From: Azoarcus sp. DD4
GTDB lineage: Bacteria > Pseudomonadota > Gammaproteobacteria > Burkholderiales > Rhodocyclaceae
DNA: 64,000 nt
Assembly: GCF_006496635.1 (NCBI RefSeq)
Contig: NZ_CP022958.1
Location: forward strand, 4,092,001 to 4,156,000
Reading direction: 5' to 3'
A program made the translations under genes and the position numbers. The notes below the pieces were generated by a model. It worked only from the letters and a program-made list of their open reading frames with translations, ran no database searches and was not told the DNA's origin. Shown in pieces: positions 39,037 to 46,787 of this stretch. Position 1 is the stretch's first letter; each line of letters opens with the position of its first letter.

Positions 39037-40311
39037 TCAGATGTCCCATATCTCGCCCTTCGCCAAGTGCTCTTGAATCTCGGGCGGACTCCGACGAACC
39101 TTGGGATGGTTCGCAAGAACGAGGCGCAGCGTACGGAGCGCGTCGTAGGCGTCGATCATGATCTTGCGCTGTTCCTTGAAGTAGGTCAGGTCAAAGAGGT
39201 TCTCATTCACGGCATGGGCTGGCTTCTGCCGCAGACGGCGAACGGTTCGGAATGCCTTGAACATACTTTCGAAGGGCTCCGGGTCTGCCGGACGAAAGTA
39301 CTTGCGGAGCCACTCCTCCAACAATGCGAGAGTGCCTTTTTGCCTTACCTCAATTTTTCCATCGGATCGCGTCTTATCCTCTTCAAGACGTACATCGTTC
39401 TCGAAGAACGCCTTGTCGATATTGTCCGACAACATCTTGTCCAGTAGCAAAATAAAGGCATTGAACTCTGCAAGCGTTGGGCGAAGCAGGAATCCAAATT
39501 CCTTCGGTCTCTCGGACTGAAACACATTTCGGAAGAGCGCTGGCTTTCCAATTAGCGCGGCCATTTGGTTAATGACCTTCAGTTCCAGTGTGAACGCCTC
39601 GAATATCGAGATTCTGGTGCCCCAATCACCGAGAATGCTGTTGCGATAATAGTCAGGGTGGAGTTTGTAGTCGCCAGAAAGCATCTTGGCGTGCCACACA
39701 CGCTGATGCTCTGGACTCAGATCTGCCAAGTAGCGCAGAAATACCGCGACTGCGCGGTTCAGATCTTTGTCGTATGCAAAGCCAAAGGATTGCAGGAGCA
39801 CTTGGTCGTGCTTTGGCATCGACTGGTTTTCGAAGTACTCATCCTTAATCGAAATGGAGCCGTTGATAAAGTCGGTTTCGTAGTAGTACCGTGGGTCGTT
39901 CCGATAATGTTCTAGAACGGAGAGATCAAATGCGCGGTGCTCCAACTGTCCATAGCCCCGCGCGAGCTCCAAGTCGAATGGGCGACCTTCGAATCGTGAA
40001 GCTAAGGGAAGCTTTGCTAGGTGCTTCTTTCCCGGATACACACAGACAGAGTCAGTGAGGCCCAATTCCTTCAGGAACTCAAGCTGCTGCTCATGAGTAA
40101 TGTGGGAGAACGCCTTGATGTGAGGGTTCGGGTGAACGTTGCCAAAAAGCAGATCGACTTCTTCGGACTTGACCAATCTCTCAAGCAATTCACTTGTAGC
40201 GAGCATGTCGAGTCCGAGGTGCTTTCTAAGCGTCCGGACTGGCACACCGTTGAAGTCTCGCGAAGAGAGATAGAACTCGCTGATGTAGTCGAGAGCGGCC
40301 GAGTCGGTCAT
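39037..40311 (-). CDS. Cassette-borne HEPN-like protein, large
   Basis: 424 aa from ATG 40311; six codons further upstream is another ATG. The N-terminus resembles a winged-helix segment (VPVRTLRKHLGLDMLATSELLERLVKSEEVDLLFGN), suggesting nucleic-acid contact. The C-terminal helical part has RTVRRLRQKPAHAVNENLFD, where R-Q-K-P-A-H is an R-x4-H HEPN-type motif. The middle is unrecognised. A regulator-plus-HEPN architecture would suit a stress or defence effector; this is inference. Confidence 0.68.
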   Translation of the reverse strand: MTDSAALDYISEFYLSSRDFNGVPVRTLRKHLGLDMLATSELLERLVKSEEVDLLFGNVHPNPHIKAFSHITHEQQLEFLKELGLTDSVCVYPGKKHLAKLPLASRFEGRPFDLELARGYGQLEHRAFDLSVLEHYRNDPRYYYETDFINGSISIKDEYFENQSMPKHDQVLLQSFGFAYDKDLNRAVAVFLRYLADLSPEHQRVWHAKMLSGDYKLHPDYYRNSILGDWGTRISIFEAFTLELKVINQMAALIGKPALFRNVFQSERPKEFGFLLRPTLAEFNAFILLLDKMLSDNIDKAFFENDVRLEEDKTRSDGKIEVRQKGTLALLEEWLRKYFRPADPEPFESMFKAFRTVRRLRQKPAHAVNENLFDLTYFKEQRKIMIDAYDALRTLRLVLANHPKVRRSPPEIQEHLAKGEIWDI

Positions 40312-40323
40312 GTTGCCTCTGAG

Positions 40324-40395
40324 GCCCAACGTGAAGCGTCAGCCGACGGCAGCGAGCGCAGCGAGTAGCCGGTCGGCTGCAAGCGCTTGTTGGGC
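40324..40395. repeat. attC-like recombination site 6
   Basis: The best site in the array: perfect GCCCAAC and GTTGGGC ends, arms AAGCGTCAGCCGAC and GTCGGCTGCAAGCGC pairing with the extra bases expected for an attC, and a GAGCGCAGCGAG centre. 72 bp, five bases from the stop of the gene 40401-41432. Confidence 0.85.
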
Positions 40396-40400
40396 CACGC

Positions 40401-41432
40401 TCACGTGAGTTTGTGGAACTTCGGCTTTGGGGAGAACACCTTAGGCGCTTTTTGCTTTATGTGAAGCCAATCTGGAGCATTGACGCTGATCAAACGGTGC
40501 GTCTCAACAATCAGTGATTGCTGTGCCGCCTCATTGAGCGCCCCCTCTATGTCAAACACTGTCGCGTCGGGATATTTTTCGATTTGCTCTTGGACTTTCT
40601 GCGCCTTCGCGCTCGGCTTGGTGTAGTAGGGCGGAGTCGGTTGTTTGCCTAGGGTGCACATCGCTCGTGCGACGGCATGGTATGCGTCGTTGAAGAGGCC
40701 CATAAAGCCATTCGGATCTGCGAGAGACACGACCCAGAGGCCCTTGCTTCGGTCGTACTTGACTCCAGCATGATTCGCATATTGGGTTGATTCTGGAACG
40801 ATTCCCAAGCGTAAGCCACGGCCGCCTTCCAACTGGGCAACGTTGGACTTAACAGTTGCTGCAAAGTGGCGCGTGTCACCTTCGGCAGACAGGAAGAGAT
40901 CTGTCTTCCATATCTGCTGGATGCGCTCATTCAACTCGGCTTCCGCCGCTTGACCTTTGGCAGCGACCTGCACCCATGGACCGAATCTGAAAGGTCGACC
41001 GCTCCCCTCAGGAAGAAGAAAAGCATCATTTCCAGCTTCCTCGACTACCGCGTCAAGGAATCCAAGGTACCGAGCACGTTCGTGACCAAACAATAACGAG
41101 CGCGGGGCAGCATCCTTTACAAAGGAAGAGGCCCTTCGCAGCGCGGTGTGAATAGGTTCCAGTACTTTCGGCTCGCCGCCAGATACAGCCTCATGTACTG
41201 CCCATTCGAAGCCATCACCGCGCATGCCCTTGTCTCGCTCAAGCCGGACAACCTTTGCGAGCTGCCGCATGCGGACCTTCTTGATTTCCGTATTGAGATC
41301 AAGAAGGTCTTCAGCGCTCAAGGAGTCGAGTAAGGCACGGATTATCGATCTTGCGACCGCGTACAACGCTCGGCCATACTCGTCGATAGGCGCGTTCTGC
41401 TCAAGAAATGTGACTTGCGGAGTGGTTGCCAT
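40401..41432 (-). CDS. Cassette-borne protein, possibly restriction-nuclease-like
   Basis: 343 aa. Helical N-terminal third, then NERIQQIWKTDLFLSAEGDT followed by RHFAATVKSNVAQLEGGRG, then LRLGIVPES. The pattern D-x(n)-T-V-K-S-N next to beta-strand-like sequence recalls a PD-(D/E)XK core with Lys at the last position, and IWKTDLFL is like the strand carrying the Asp. This is a weak fold guess. First gene of the array, promoter-proximal; its codon use is lower in GC than the chromosome. Confidence 0.6.
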   Translation of the reverse strand: MATTPQVTFLEQNAPIDEYGRALYAVARSIIRALLDSLSAEDLLDLNTEIKKVRMRQLAKVVRLERDKGMRGDGFEWAVHEAVSGGEPKVLEPIHTALRRASSFVKDAAPRSLLFGHERARYLGFLDAVVEEAGNDAFLLPEGSGRPFRFGPWVQVAAKGQAAEAELNERIQQIWKTDLFLSAEGDTRHFAATVKSNVAQLEGGRGLRLGIVPESTQYANHAGVKYDRSKGLWVVSLADPNGFMGLFNDAYHAVARAMCTLGKQPTPPYYTKPSAKAQKVQEQIEKYPDATVFDIEGALNEAAQQSLIVETHRLISVNAPDWLHIKQKAPKVFSPKPKFHKLT

Positions 41433-41743
41433 GATCTGCGATTACCTATGCTTTATGAATTCTATGTAAGCGTTTAAGGCCTTGTCTCTTGTGCTGCCCA
41501 ACGTGTTGTAGACGTCAGTTTGACGTATAAACCCGACGCATGACGTATAAGAAATTTCACACTGCATAGCGAAAGCCACGTCTTCCGGGAAAAACAACCC
41601 GCCCATGACGCATATTCCACTCGTGCTCAGCCGCCAAACCCGTCAGGCGAGTCGCGCTGGCCTAGCATCGATGGCGCACGTCCCCGTGTGCCAGATGGAC
41701 GGGTGGAGCGGCGCTACACCCACCCGCTCGTTCCTCTCCCCAT
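41433..41743. other. Upstream edge of the cassette array, no intact gene
   Basis: About 310 bases without a convincing gene. On the minus strand GTTGGGC at 41502-41496 is a core site marking the start of the first cassette. Two TGACGTATAA direct repeats at 41521-41530 and 41541-41550 are exactly 20 bases apart. No integrase gene or recognisable attI is present on this side. Confidence 0.6.
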
Positions 41744-41761
41744 GTAGCACAGCAGTGCTAC
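41744..41761. promoter_or_regulatory. Perfect inverted repeat upstream of the antitoxin pseudogene
   Basis: GTAGCAC-AGCA-GTGCTAC: 7-bp perfect arms, 36 bases upstream of the ATG at 41797. Ribbon-helix-helix antitoxins normally repress their own promoters at such short palindromes, so this is a likely relic operator. Confidence 0.55.
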
Positions 41762-41796
41762 GTTGCACCGCAGGCCAAACGACCGGAGCGTCCTCC

Positions 41797-42068
41797 ATGA
41801 GCACCACGGCCATCCGCCTGCCGATGAACTCAAGGCCCGCGTCGCCGAGGCAGCCAAGCGTGCGGGAACAATCTCCCGCAATTTCTTCCTGGAGGCGATT
41901 GCGGGAAAGGCCGCGCAGGCCGAAGCGCGCGCGGGCCTGGATGCGGAAGCCGAGCAGCGCTATGCCCGTATCGTCGAATCCGGGCAGACGACTCCGTGGG
42001 ACGAGATGCGGCGCTATCTGGAAGACCGCGCCGTGCTCAGCTGGCGGGAGGTCGGTTTCAAGCGATAG
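41797..42068 (+). pseudogene. Frameshifted ribbon-helix-helix (CopG/Arc-type) antitoxin
   Basis: The ATG at 41797 opens MSTTAIRLP, the beta-strand of an RHH domain, then leaves frame at 41821-41825. There CCGAT would need one more G (CCGGAT) to continue as DELKARVAEAAKRAGTISRN, followed by FFLEAIAGKAAQAEARAGLD and WDEMRRYLED. So a single-base deletion separates the DNA-binding strand from the rest. No RelE/ParE-type toxin follows; the next gene is a convergent regulator. It could also be a sequencing error. Confidence 0.7.
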
Positions 42069-42079
42069 ACTCAACCGCC

Positions 42080-42769
42080 TCAGCAATCCCCCCGCGCCTC
42101 CGCCAGATACTTCCCCCACAAATGCCCATACCGGTCATCGAAGCGCTCGACACCCAATTCCACCGCCTCGATCCTATCCACCCGAAACGTCCGGAACCCC
42201 TGCCGCAGTTCGCACCACGCCCCCAGCGTCCAGCAGTGCCCCCAGAACACCAGCCCCAGCGGCCATAGCGTGCGTTCGGAAACCTCGCCGTCTTCCCTAC
42301 GGTAGCGCACCTGCACCTTCTGGCCTTTTTCCATGCCGGTGCGCAGCAGCGTCATCGGTTCGCGCAGCGGTTCCGGTTGCATGAAGGCGGGGGCGCAGAA
42401 GCGCATTTCGCTGCCGGCGATGCGTTCTTCCAGCGCGCGCGGCAGCACGGCTTCGATGCGGGCCATGGCCTGGGCGGCGGCTTTGCCGAGGGCGGGGTCG
42501 GCGTAGGACTGGACGAGCTTGGCGCCGATGACGAGGGCTTCGAGTTCGTCGCCGGTGAACATCAGCGGCGGCACCTGGTAGCCGCGGCGCAGGCGGTAGC
42601 CGACGCCGGCTTCGCCATCGATGGGCGCGCCGGAGCCGATGAGGTCAGCGATGTCGCGGTAGATGGTGCGCTCGGAAACTTCCAGGGCTTCGGCCAGCGC
42701 CCGCGCGGTGATGACGCGGCCGTTGCGCAGCATGAGGATGATCTGAAACAGGCGGTCGGCGGGGCGCAT
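42080..42769 (-). CDS. YafY-type transcriptional regulator (HTH_11 plus WYL domain)
   Basis: 229 aa. N-terminal helix-turn-helix with ITARALAEALEVSERTIYRDI, a middle segment VPPLMFTGDELEALVIGAKLV, then a WYL-type ligand domain (VQVRYRREDGEVSERTLWPLGLVFWGHCWTLGAW). Divergent from a VOC-family gene across 156 bases that contain a 6-bp palindrome, so it probably controls itself and that neighbour. Ligand unknown. Confidence 0.88.
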   Translation of the reverse strand: MRPADRLFQIILMLRNGRVITARALAEALEVSERTIYRDIADLIGSGAPIDGEAGVGYRLRRGYQVPPLMFTGDELEALVIGAKLVQSYADPALGKAAAQAMARIEAVLPRALEERIAGSEMRFCAPAFMQPEPLREPMTLLRTGMEKGQKVQVRYRREDGEVSERTLWPLGLVFWGHCWTLGAWCELRQGFRTFRVDRIEAVELGVERFDDRYGHLWGKYLAEARGDC

Positions 42770-42842
42770 GGGGGGCTGTTGGGCTACGGGGATGACGGAC
42801 GGCTCACCTTAGCACGCTGGCGTGGTGTGGCCGCCGGGTCTG

Positions 42843-42860
42843 CTGACACCACGTTGTCAG
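42843..42860. promoter_or_regulatory. Palindromic operator candidate between the YafY and VOC genes
   Basis: CTGACA-CCACGT-TGTCAG, perfect 6-bp arms, 66 bases before the VOC start and 73 bases before the YafY start. It fits a dimeric regulator site for the adjacent WYL protein. Confidence 0.5.
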
Positions 42861-42925
42861 GAGGGGGTGCCGACAATGCACCTGTCTGCTGCATTTCGCG
42901 GCGGAGACCTTTCAGGAGCCCTGAC

Positions 42926-43294
42926 ATGAACAACCCGATTTGCTGGTTCGAGCTGCCCACCGTGGATATCGAGCGCGCGGTGCGCTTTTACGAAAGCGTG
43001 TTTGCGGTGACGCTGCGCCGCGAGGTTTGCGGTGGGCACCCGATGGCGATCTTTCCGTATGCGGAGCCGCAGCCGTCGGGCGCGCTGGTGCAGATGCCGC
43101 AGCTGGCTCCGCGCGACAACGGCACGCTGGTGTATCTGAATGGCGGGGAGGATCTGAACCTGGTGCTGGAGCGGGTGAAGGCGGCGGGTGGCGAGGTGGC
43201 GATGGAGAAGACTTCGATCGGGGAGGAGATCGGGTTTATTGCCTTGTTTGTGGATAGTGAGGGGAATCGGGTGGGGGTGTATTCGAGGCACTGA
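42926..43294 (+). CDS. VOC-superfamily (glyoxalase-like) protein
   Basis: 122 aa, two beta-alpha-beta-beta-beta modules: ICWFELPTVDIERAVRFYESVF at the start and ALFVDSEGNRVGVYSRH at the end, the standard single-unit VOC fold. CAGGAG precedes the ATG at 42926. It may be a small metal-dependent isomerase, dioxygenase or resistance protein; the reaction cannot be read from sequence. Pairing with a YafY/WYL regulator is frequent for this family. Confidence 0.85.
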   Translation: MNNPICWFELPTVDIERAVRFYESVFAVTLRREVCGGHPMAIFPYAEPQPSGALVQMPQLAPRDNGTLVYLNGGEDLNLVLERVKAAGGEVAMEKTSIGEEIGFIALFVDSEGNRVGVYSRH

Positions 43295-43330
43295 GGGTTT
43301 TGGGGGAAGGAATGTTCGGAGTCCGCTTTG

Positions 43331-43546
43331 CCCCCCTTCAAAGGGGGCGGAGCAGAGGCTTCGGCGAGCACTGTTCGACGCCTGCGGAGCCAAGACTACT
43401 GGCTAGGACGGGAATGGGGTTGAAGCGGCGCTGCGATTGACCCCATCCCCACCCCAACCCGGTAGTCTCCGCTTCGCTCCGCCGCTCCGGCGGCGCAGAG
43501 CTGTGCTCTGCGAAACTCCGCCTACGCCCCCTTGAAGGGGAGGGAG
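43331..43546. repeat. Extended composite copy of the palindromic repeat family
   Basis: Begins CCCCCCTTCAAAGGGGGCGG, passes a GGGAATGGGGTT tract, then CCCCATCCCCACCCC in the opposite sense, and ends with a GC-rich module (CTCCGCCGCTCCGGCGG, then CAGAGCTGTGCTCTG) and CCCCCTTGAAGGGGAGGG. The same end module recurs at 46788-46869 and 62322-62406. It fills most of the 596-base gap 43295-43890; the remainder (43547-43890) is an AT-richer stretch in which I see no gene. Confidence 0.8.
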
Positions 43547-43890
43547 AAAGACAGGTCTGCCCGGGAGTCTTCGCTTCGAAGGGGCAAGCCAGCGCCCACC
43601 GGAGCGTCGCCTTGGACGGTCATTTCTTATTCTTCGTTTACCTAAAAATCCAATAGCGCTTTACCCGGCCCGTCAATTCAATGAAATTTCATTCATATTG
43701 ACCCTGGATATTCAGGAACAGATCTTGCGCCTATTCCAACTGACCGCGATTCAGCTTGGAAAAACCCAAGCGCCCCTGTCGGATGCGGCGCAAAAAAAAC
43801 AACAAGCGCACGACAACCGACAAGGCTGTTCCAGCGTCGCGGTCATGGCTGCAATAGATGACCTTCCTTCATCCAACAGGTGAGACCGAC

Positions 43891-44085
43891 ATGAATGAGT
43901 TCTATGTTGAAAAGAGCGGCAACGACAAAGACGAGCATATGGTTCACCGGGCCAACTGCCCGTCCCTGCCCGCCAAAGAGAAGCTGCATTTCATAGGCGT
44001 GCGCAACAACACCTATGCACCGCTGCAGGAAGCCGCGCACTACTGGTATTCGGCTTCCACCGCCTGTCCGGTGTGCATGGGCTGA
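43891..44085 (+). CDS. Small protein with C-terminal CPVC motif, unknown function
   Basis: 64 aa: MNEFYVEKSGNDKDEHMVHR and a C-terminal YWYSASTACPVCMG. His and Cys residues (VHRANC, CPVC) could bind a metal, as in small proteins with an Ada-like Cys pattern. The ATG at 43891 has AGGTGAGA upstream. It is convergent with liuA. Base composition is lower in GC than liuA, consistent with island DNA. Confidence 0.6.
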   Translation: MNEFYVEKSGNDKDEHMVHRANCPSLPAKEKLHFIGVRNNTYAPLQEAAHYWYSASTACPVCMG

Positions 44086-44165
44086 TTCAAGCCCGCGAAT
44101 AATCCGGTTTTTCATTTCCAGCGCTGGCCGATCGGGCGAATTGCTCGACCGGCCAGGCTGGGGTT

Positions 44166-45338
44166 TTACATCGTTTCGGCAAACAATTCCCGCCCGATCA
44201 GCATCCGGCGGATTTCGCTCGTGCCGGCGCCAATTTCATAGAGCTTGGCATCGCGCCACAGCCGGCCGGTGGAATATTCATTGGTATAGCCGACGCCGCC
44301 CAGCGTCTGGATTGCTTCGCCCGCCATCCAGGTCGCTTTTTCCGCCGAATACAGAATCGCGCCGGCGGCGTCCTTGCGCAGCGTGCGGGCGTGGTCGCTG
44401 CGGTCGCAGGCCTGGCCCACGGCGTACACGTAGGCGCGGGTCGCCATCCAGGTGGAGTACATGTCGGCAAGCTTGCCTTGCATCAGCTGGAATTCGCCGA
44501 TGCTCTGGCCGAACTGCTTGCGTTCGTGCAGGTAGGGCACCACCACGTCCATGCAGGCGGCCATGATGCCGAGCGGGCCACCGCACAGCACCGCGCGTTC
44601 GTAGTCCAGCCCGCTCATCAGCACCTTCACGCCGTTGCCGATGCCGCCCAGCACGTTCTCTTCCGGCACTTCGACGTCATCGAAGAACAGCGGGAAGGTG
44701 TTGGAGCCGCGCATGCCGAGCTTGTCGAGGTGGGTGCCGTGGGAGAAGCCCTTCATCCCCTTCTCGATGATGAAGGCGGTCATGCCCTTGGGGCCGGCGT
44801 TGATGTCGGTCTTGGCATAGACCACCAGGGTGTCGGCGTCGCCGCCGTTGGTGATCCACATCTTGCTGCCGTTGAGCACGTAGCGGTCGCCCTTCCTGTC
44901 GGCGCGCAGCTTCATGCTGACCACGTCGGAACCGGCGTTGGGCTCGCTCATCGCCAGCGCGCCGACGTGCTCGCCGGAGATCAGCTTGGGCAGGTATTTC
45001 TGCTTCTGCGCCGCGTTGCCGTTGCGGCGGATCTGGTTGACGCACAGGTTGGAGTGGGCGCCGTACGAGAGGCCCACCGAAGCGGAGGCACGCGACACTT
45101 CTTCGAGCGCGATGATGTGGGCCAGGTAGCCCATCGCGCTGCCGCCGTATTCCTCTTCCACCGTCATGCCGTGCAGGCCGAGGTCGCCGAGCTTCTTCCA
45201 CAGGTCGGCGGGGAATTCGTTGTTCTGGTCGATGGCGGCGGCGCGCGGCGCGATTTCCTCGTCGGCAAAGCGCTTCACCGTGTCGCGCAGGGCCTCGACG
45301 GTTTCGCCGAGGTTGAAGTCCAGGCTGGGAATGTTCAT
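44166..45338 (-). CDS. liuA: Isovaleryl-CoA dehydrogenase
   Basis: FAD enzyme oxidising isovaleryl-CoA to 3-methylcrotonyl-CoA, first committed step of the liu pathway, passing electrons to ETF. 390 aa from ATG 45338 (AGGAGACACG). Motifs: LSYGAHSNLCVNQIRRNG, AMSEPNAGSDVVSMKL, KMWITNGGDADTLVVYAKTD, LGGVGYTNEYSTGRLWRDAK and YEIGAGTSEIRRMLIGRE; the start SLDFNLGETVEALRDTV is typical of IVD. It is separated from liuB by the accessory island. Confidence 0.93.
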   Translation of the reverse strand: MNIPSLDFNLGETVEALRDTVKRFADEEIAPRAAAIDQNNEFPADLWKKLGDLGLHGMTVEEEYGGSAMGYLAHIIALEEVSRASASVGLSYGAHSNLCVNQIRRNGNAAQKQKYLPKLISGEHVGALAMSEPNAGSDVVSMKLRADRKGDRYVLNGSKMWITNGGDADTLVVYAKTDINAGPKGMTAFIIEKGMKGFSHGTHLDKLGMRGSNTFPLFFDDVEVPEENVLGGIGNGVKVLMSGLDYERAVLCGGPLGIMAACMDVVVPYLHERKQFGQSIGEFQLMQGKLADMYSTWMATRAYVYAVGQACDRSDHARTLRKDAAGAILYSAEKATWMAGEAIQTLGGVGYTNEYSTGRLWRDAKLYEIGAGTSEIRRMLIGRELFAETM

Positions 45339-45437
45339 CGCGTGTCTCCTCGTTCTGTATGTAGGCCGGCCGCGGCGAAGGCACGGCAGGCCGGATGATC
45401 CGAGCGTAATCCAGCGGCCGGCGCAACGCGCGCCAAG

Positions 45438-46568
45438 ATGGTTGCAAATCCTGCCGCCTCGGCTAGCATCGCGCCAACCATGAAAGCCCCGCCCGCGCCC
45501 GCCCTCACCCTGCCGGTCGGCCCCGGCGTCGATCCGACGCGCGGCACCGCCGCCACGCCCATTGCCTTCATCCGCGCCATCGTCGATGCCTACCGAGGCT
45601 ACGGCACCGATCCGGCCACGGCGCTGCGGCTGGCACAGATCACGCCGCCGCAGCTGGCCGACGACGGCGCCCACGTCACCGCGCTGCAGTTGGAGATCAT
45701 GTCCGCGGTGGCGATGCAGGAACTCGACGACGAAGCGCTGGGCTGGTTCTCGCGCCGCTTGCCGTGGGGCAGCTACGGCATGCTGTGCCGCGCCTCGCTC
45801 GGCGCACCCGACCTGGGCGTGGCGATCAAGCGCTGGTGCCGCCACCACCGCCTGCTGACCGACGACGTGCTACTGCACCTCAAGGTCACCAAAAGCGCCG
45901 CGACGATCACGCTGGAACGGCGGCTGGAGCCGCCCGCGCTCACCGCCGGCATGCGCGAATTCTGCTGCGTCACCCTGCTGCGCTACCTGCTCGGCTACGC
46001 CTGCTGGGCGGTGGATTCGCGCATTCCGCTGCAGGCGGCGCACTTCCCGTATCCGCGGCCGGAGCACCACGCGGTGTACCCGTTGCTGTTCGCCGGGCCG
46101 GTGGCGTTCGACGCCGAGTGCGCCGGCATCCGCTTCGATGCGCAATACCTGACGCTGCCGATCCGCCGCGACGAACGCGCGCTGCGCACCATGCTGCAAC
46201 GCGCGCTGCCGCTCACCGTGCTGCAATACCGCCGCGACCGCCTGCTGGTGCAGCGGGTGCGCGAGCTGCTGCGCACGCTCACCCGGGAAGGCGGCGAATC
46301 GCTCACCGCCGAGGGCGTCGCCGCGCATCTGCATCTCTCCGCCCGCACCCTGCACCGCCAGTTGCAGGAAGAAGGCGCGTCATTGCAGCAATTGAAGGAC
46401 GAGGCGCGCCGCGAACGCGCCATCGAACTGCTCAACCGCAGCACCCGACCGGTGAAGCAGATTGCGCTGGCGGTGGGGTTTCGCAACGAGAAGAGCTTTG
46501 CACGGGCGTTTCGGGAGTGGACGGGGGAATCGCCGAGCGGGTTTCGGGGAAGGCGGGCGGGGGAGTGA
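45438..46568 (+). CDS. AraC-family regulator (Arabinose_bd-type N-terminus), probable liu regulator
   Basis: 376 aa from ATG 45438; the ATG at 45480 is an equally possible start since neither has a good ribosome site. The N-terminal domain (AFIRAIVDAYRGYGTDPATAL) is of the OruR/ArgR-like group and the C-terminal HTH_18 includes HLHLSARTLHRQLQEEGAS and PVKQIALAVGFRNEKSFAR. It is divergent from liuA with a 99-base gap, so it likely activates isovalerate/leucine use. Confidence 0.87.
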   Translation: MVANPAASASIAPTMKAPPAPALTLPVGPGVDPTRGTAATPIAFIRAIVDAYRGYGTDPATALRLAQITPPQLADDGAHVTALQLEIMSAVAMQELDDEALGWFSRRLPWGSYGMLCRASLGAPDLGVAIKRWCRHHRLLTDDVLLHLKVTKSAATITLERRLEPPALTAGMREFCCVTLLRYLLGYACWAVDSRIPLQAAHFPYPRPEHHAVYPLLFAGPVAFDAECAGIRFDAQYLTLPIRRDERALRTMLQRALPLTVLQYRRDRLLVQRVRELLRTLTREGGESLTAEGVAAHLHLSARTLHRQLQEEGASLQQLKDEARRERAIELLNRSTRPVKQIALAVGFRNEKSFARAFREWTGESPSGFRGRRAGE

Positions 46569-46606
46569 GGTTGTCTTCCCTCCCCTTTAGGCGGGCTGGC
46601 CCGTTT

Positions 46607-46768
46607 GCCCCCTCCCCTTCAAGGGGAGGGTTAGGGTGGGGATGGGGTTAGAGCCCCGCGGACTGTGGCGCCGCTCCGCCCCGGCCACCGCTCCGGCAGG
46701 AATTGGACGTCCTACGGCGCTGAGTTCAACCCCATCCCCACCCCAGCCCTCCCCTTGAAGGGGAGGGA
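46607..46768. repeat. Inverted-arm copy of the palindromic repeat family
   Basis: Left arm: palindrome CCCTCCCCTTCAAGGGGAGGG then GGGTGGGGATGGGG. Right arm: CCCCATCCCCACCCC then the palindrome. A centre of about 80 bases with no gene. Same arm order as the DUF559 element at 26612-27135, but without a protein. Intergenic between the AraC-type and SirB2 genes, which converge. Confidence 0.85.
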
Positions 46769-46787
46769 GCAAACGGGCCAGCCCGGC

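Noticed and set aside
41433..43295. An integron integrase next to the array
   Set aside because: No tyrosine-recombinase motifs are found on either strand; the frames here are an antitoxin pseudogene, a YafY regulator and a VOC protein.
45764..46651. A second plus-strand frame overlapping the AraC-family gene
   Set aside because: It is another reading frame of the AraC gene and runs into the repeat; no family sequence.
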